This document shows, piece by piece, positions 63,682 to 64,000 of a stretch of DNA of 64,000 nt; the first letter of the stretch is position 1, and every line of letters begins with the position of its first letter. Source of the stretch: MVRV01 sp964469905 (lineage in GTDB: Bacteria > Desulfobacterota > Syntrophia > Syntrophales > Smithellaceae); the NCBI GenBank assembly GCA_964469905.1, contig CAYXZW010000009.1, positions 9,910-73,909 of the forward strand. The letters are read 5' to 3'. Made by a program: the position numbers and the translations under genes. The notes under the pieces were generated by a model. It made no database searches. It saw nothing but the letters and a program-made list of their open reading frames with translations, and had not been told where the DNA came from.

Positions 63682-63909
63682 ATTTAAAGCCCAACAGTCA
63701 TAAATACTTAGCAAAACAATTACTATTCAATTAATTAGTAAAATGCACCGGAAGCATGGCAAGCGAAGTTATAGGAAATATACCTGCTTTTGAGTGGAAC
63801 ACAGTGACACTAATCCGCGTTCGCTCCGCTGCGGGGATAGTTCGACTAGCGAATTTCGACTCCTGATCTTTAGTTATGAGTGTCACTTTCGTAATTCGAG
63901 TCTCACAAA
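63682..63909. other. Intergenic stretch with an 8-bp inverted repeat
   Basis: GTGACACT at 63804-63811 and AGTGTCAC at 63879-63886 flank 67 bp. No gene is apparent. It could be a trace of a small insertion. Confidence 0.3.
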
Positions 63910-63939
63910 AAAGCCCCGCTGAAAAATCAGCGGGGCTTT
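63910..63939 (-). terminator. Intrinsic terminator of the rRNA operon
   Basis: A 13-bp perfect stem (AAAGCCCCGCTGA with TCAGCGGGGCTTT), AAAA loop on the plus strand, and a T-run on the minus strand after it. It is 12 bp beyond the 5S rRNA end. Confidence 0.9.
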
Positions 63940-63951
63940 CGTGTATTAAAT

Positions 63952-64000
63952 CCGGCAGCACCTACTCTCCCACACAGTCGCCCATGCAGTACCATCGGCG
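63952..64000 (-). rRNA. 5S rRNA, 3' end (partial)
   Basis: Read on the minus strand, the sequence begins CGCCGATGGTACTGCATGGG and continues through the GTGTGGGAGAGTAGGTGC segment to GCCGG, the conserved 3' part of bacterial 5S rRNA. The remainder and the rest of the rRNA operon lie beyond the window edge. Confidence 0.9.

Noticed and set aside
1..64000. CRISPR array, complete insertion sequence, prophage or tRNA gene
   Set aside because: No direct-repeat/spacer array, transposase, integrase, phage structural gene or tRNA-like cloverleaf was found in either strand by reading.

Overview
The window looks like a chromosomal segment of an anaerobic Desulfobacterota (deltaproteobacterial) bacterium, most like the Syntrophales/Syntrophaceae. 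This is an inference from gene content: biotin-dependent acyl-CoA carboxylase and acyl-CoA dehydrogenase chemistry, many two-component systems, PEP-CTERM and FapA-type proteins, and a probable selenoprotein. No taxonomic marker beyond a 5S rRNA end lies inside the window.

Region 1 (219-11614, minus strand) is one long catabolic operon closed by a TetR-type regulator. It runs carboxyltransferase, biotin carboxylase, biotin carrier, enoyl-CoA hydratase, AtuA-family protein, acyl-CoA ligase, acyl-CoA dehydrogenase, nitronate monooxygenase-like protein. The set parallels the acyclic-terpene (Atu) or leucine/isovalerate (Liu) pathways. A promoter with an overlapping palindrome precedes it.

Region 2 (11970-20510, plus) and region 4 (33861-46449, plus) look like two halves of one aryl-polyene/flexirubin-like biosynthetic locus. 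The first half has a ketosynthase plus a catalytically dead chain-length-factor partner, a B12-binding radical SAM protein, an aromatic amino acid ammonia-lyase, a thioesterase, a DAK2-DegV fusion resembling a fatty acid kinase joined to its fatty acid-binding partner, and a family 2 glycosyltransferase. The second half has an MMPL exporter fused to a methyltransferase, an MscS channel, an LpxL-like acyltransferase, a BtrH-like protein, an ABC transporter, an acyl carrier protein, an active ketosynthase, a second inactive ketosynthase-like protein and a second radical SAM protein. The expected reading is an aromatic starter (from the lyase) extended on an ACP and exported to, or anchored in, the envelope.

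Region 3 (about 20.7-33.5 kb) separates the halves. It holds a decayed PEP-CTERM gene, a hybrid histidine kinase operon ending in an HD-GYP regulator, a ferredoxin-type protein, an HD hydrolase, a J-domain protein, and a response regulator/kinase/TPR operon.

Region 5 (46.5-63.5 kb) is mostly housekeeping and signalling: a diguanylate cyclase, a coiled-coil periplasmic protein, yggS, maf, manC, rlmI-like, rarA, an NtrB/NtrC-like pair, a FapA-family protein and a PfkB kinase. Between maf and manC lies a small exported heavy-metal-associated (HMA) protein with an in-frame TGA that reads as selenocysteine (CxxU motif plus a bSECIS-like hairpin). The right edge enters an rRNA operon on the minus strand (terminator and 5S 3' end).
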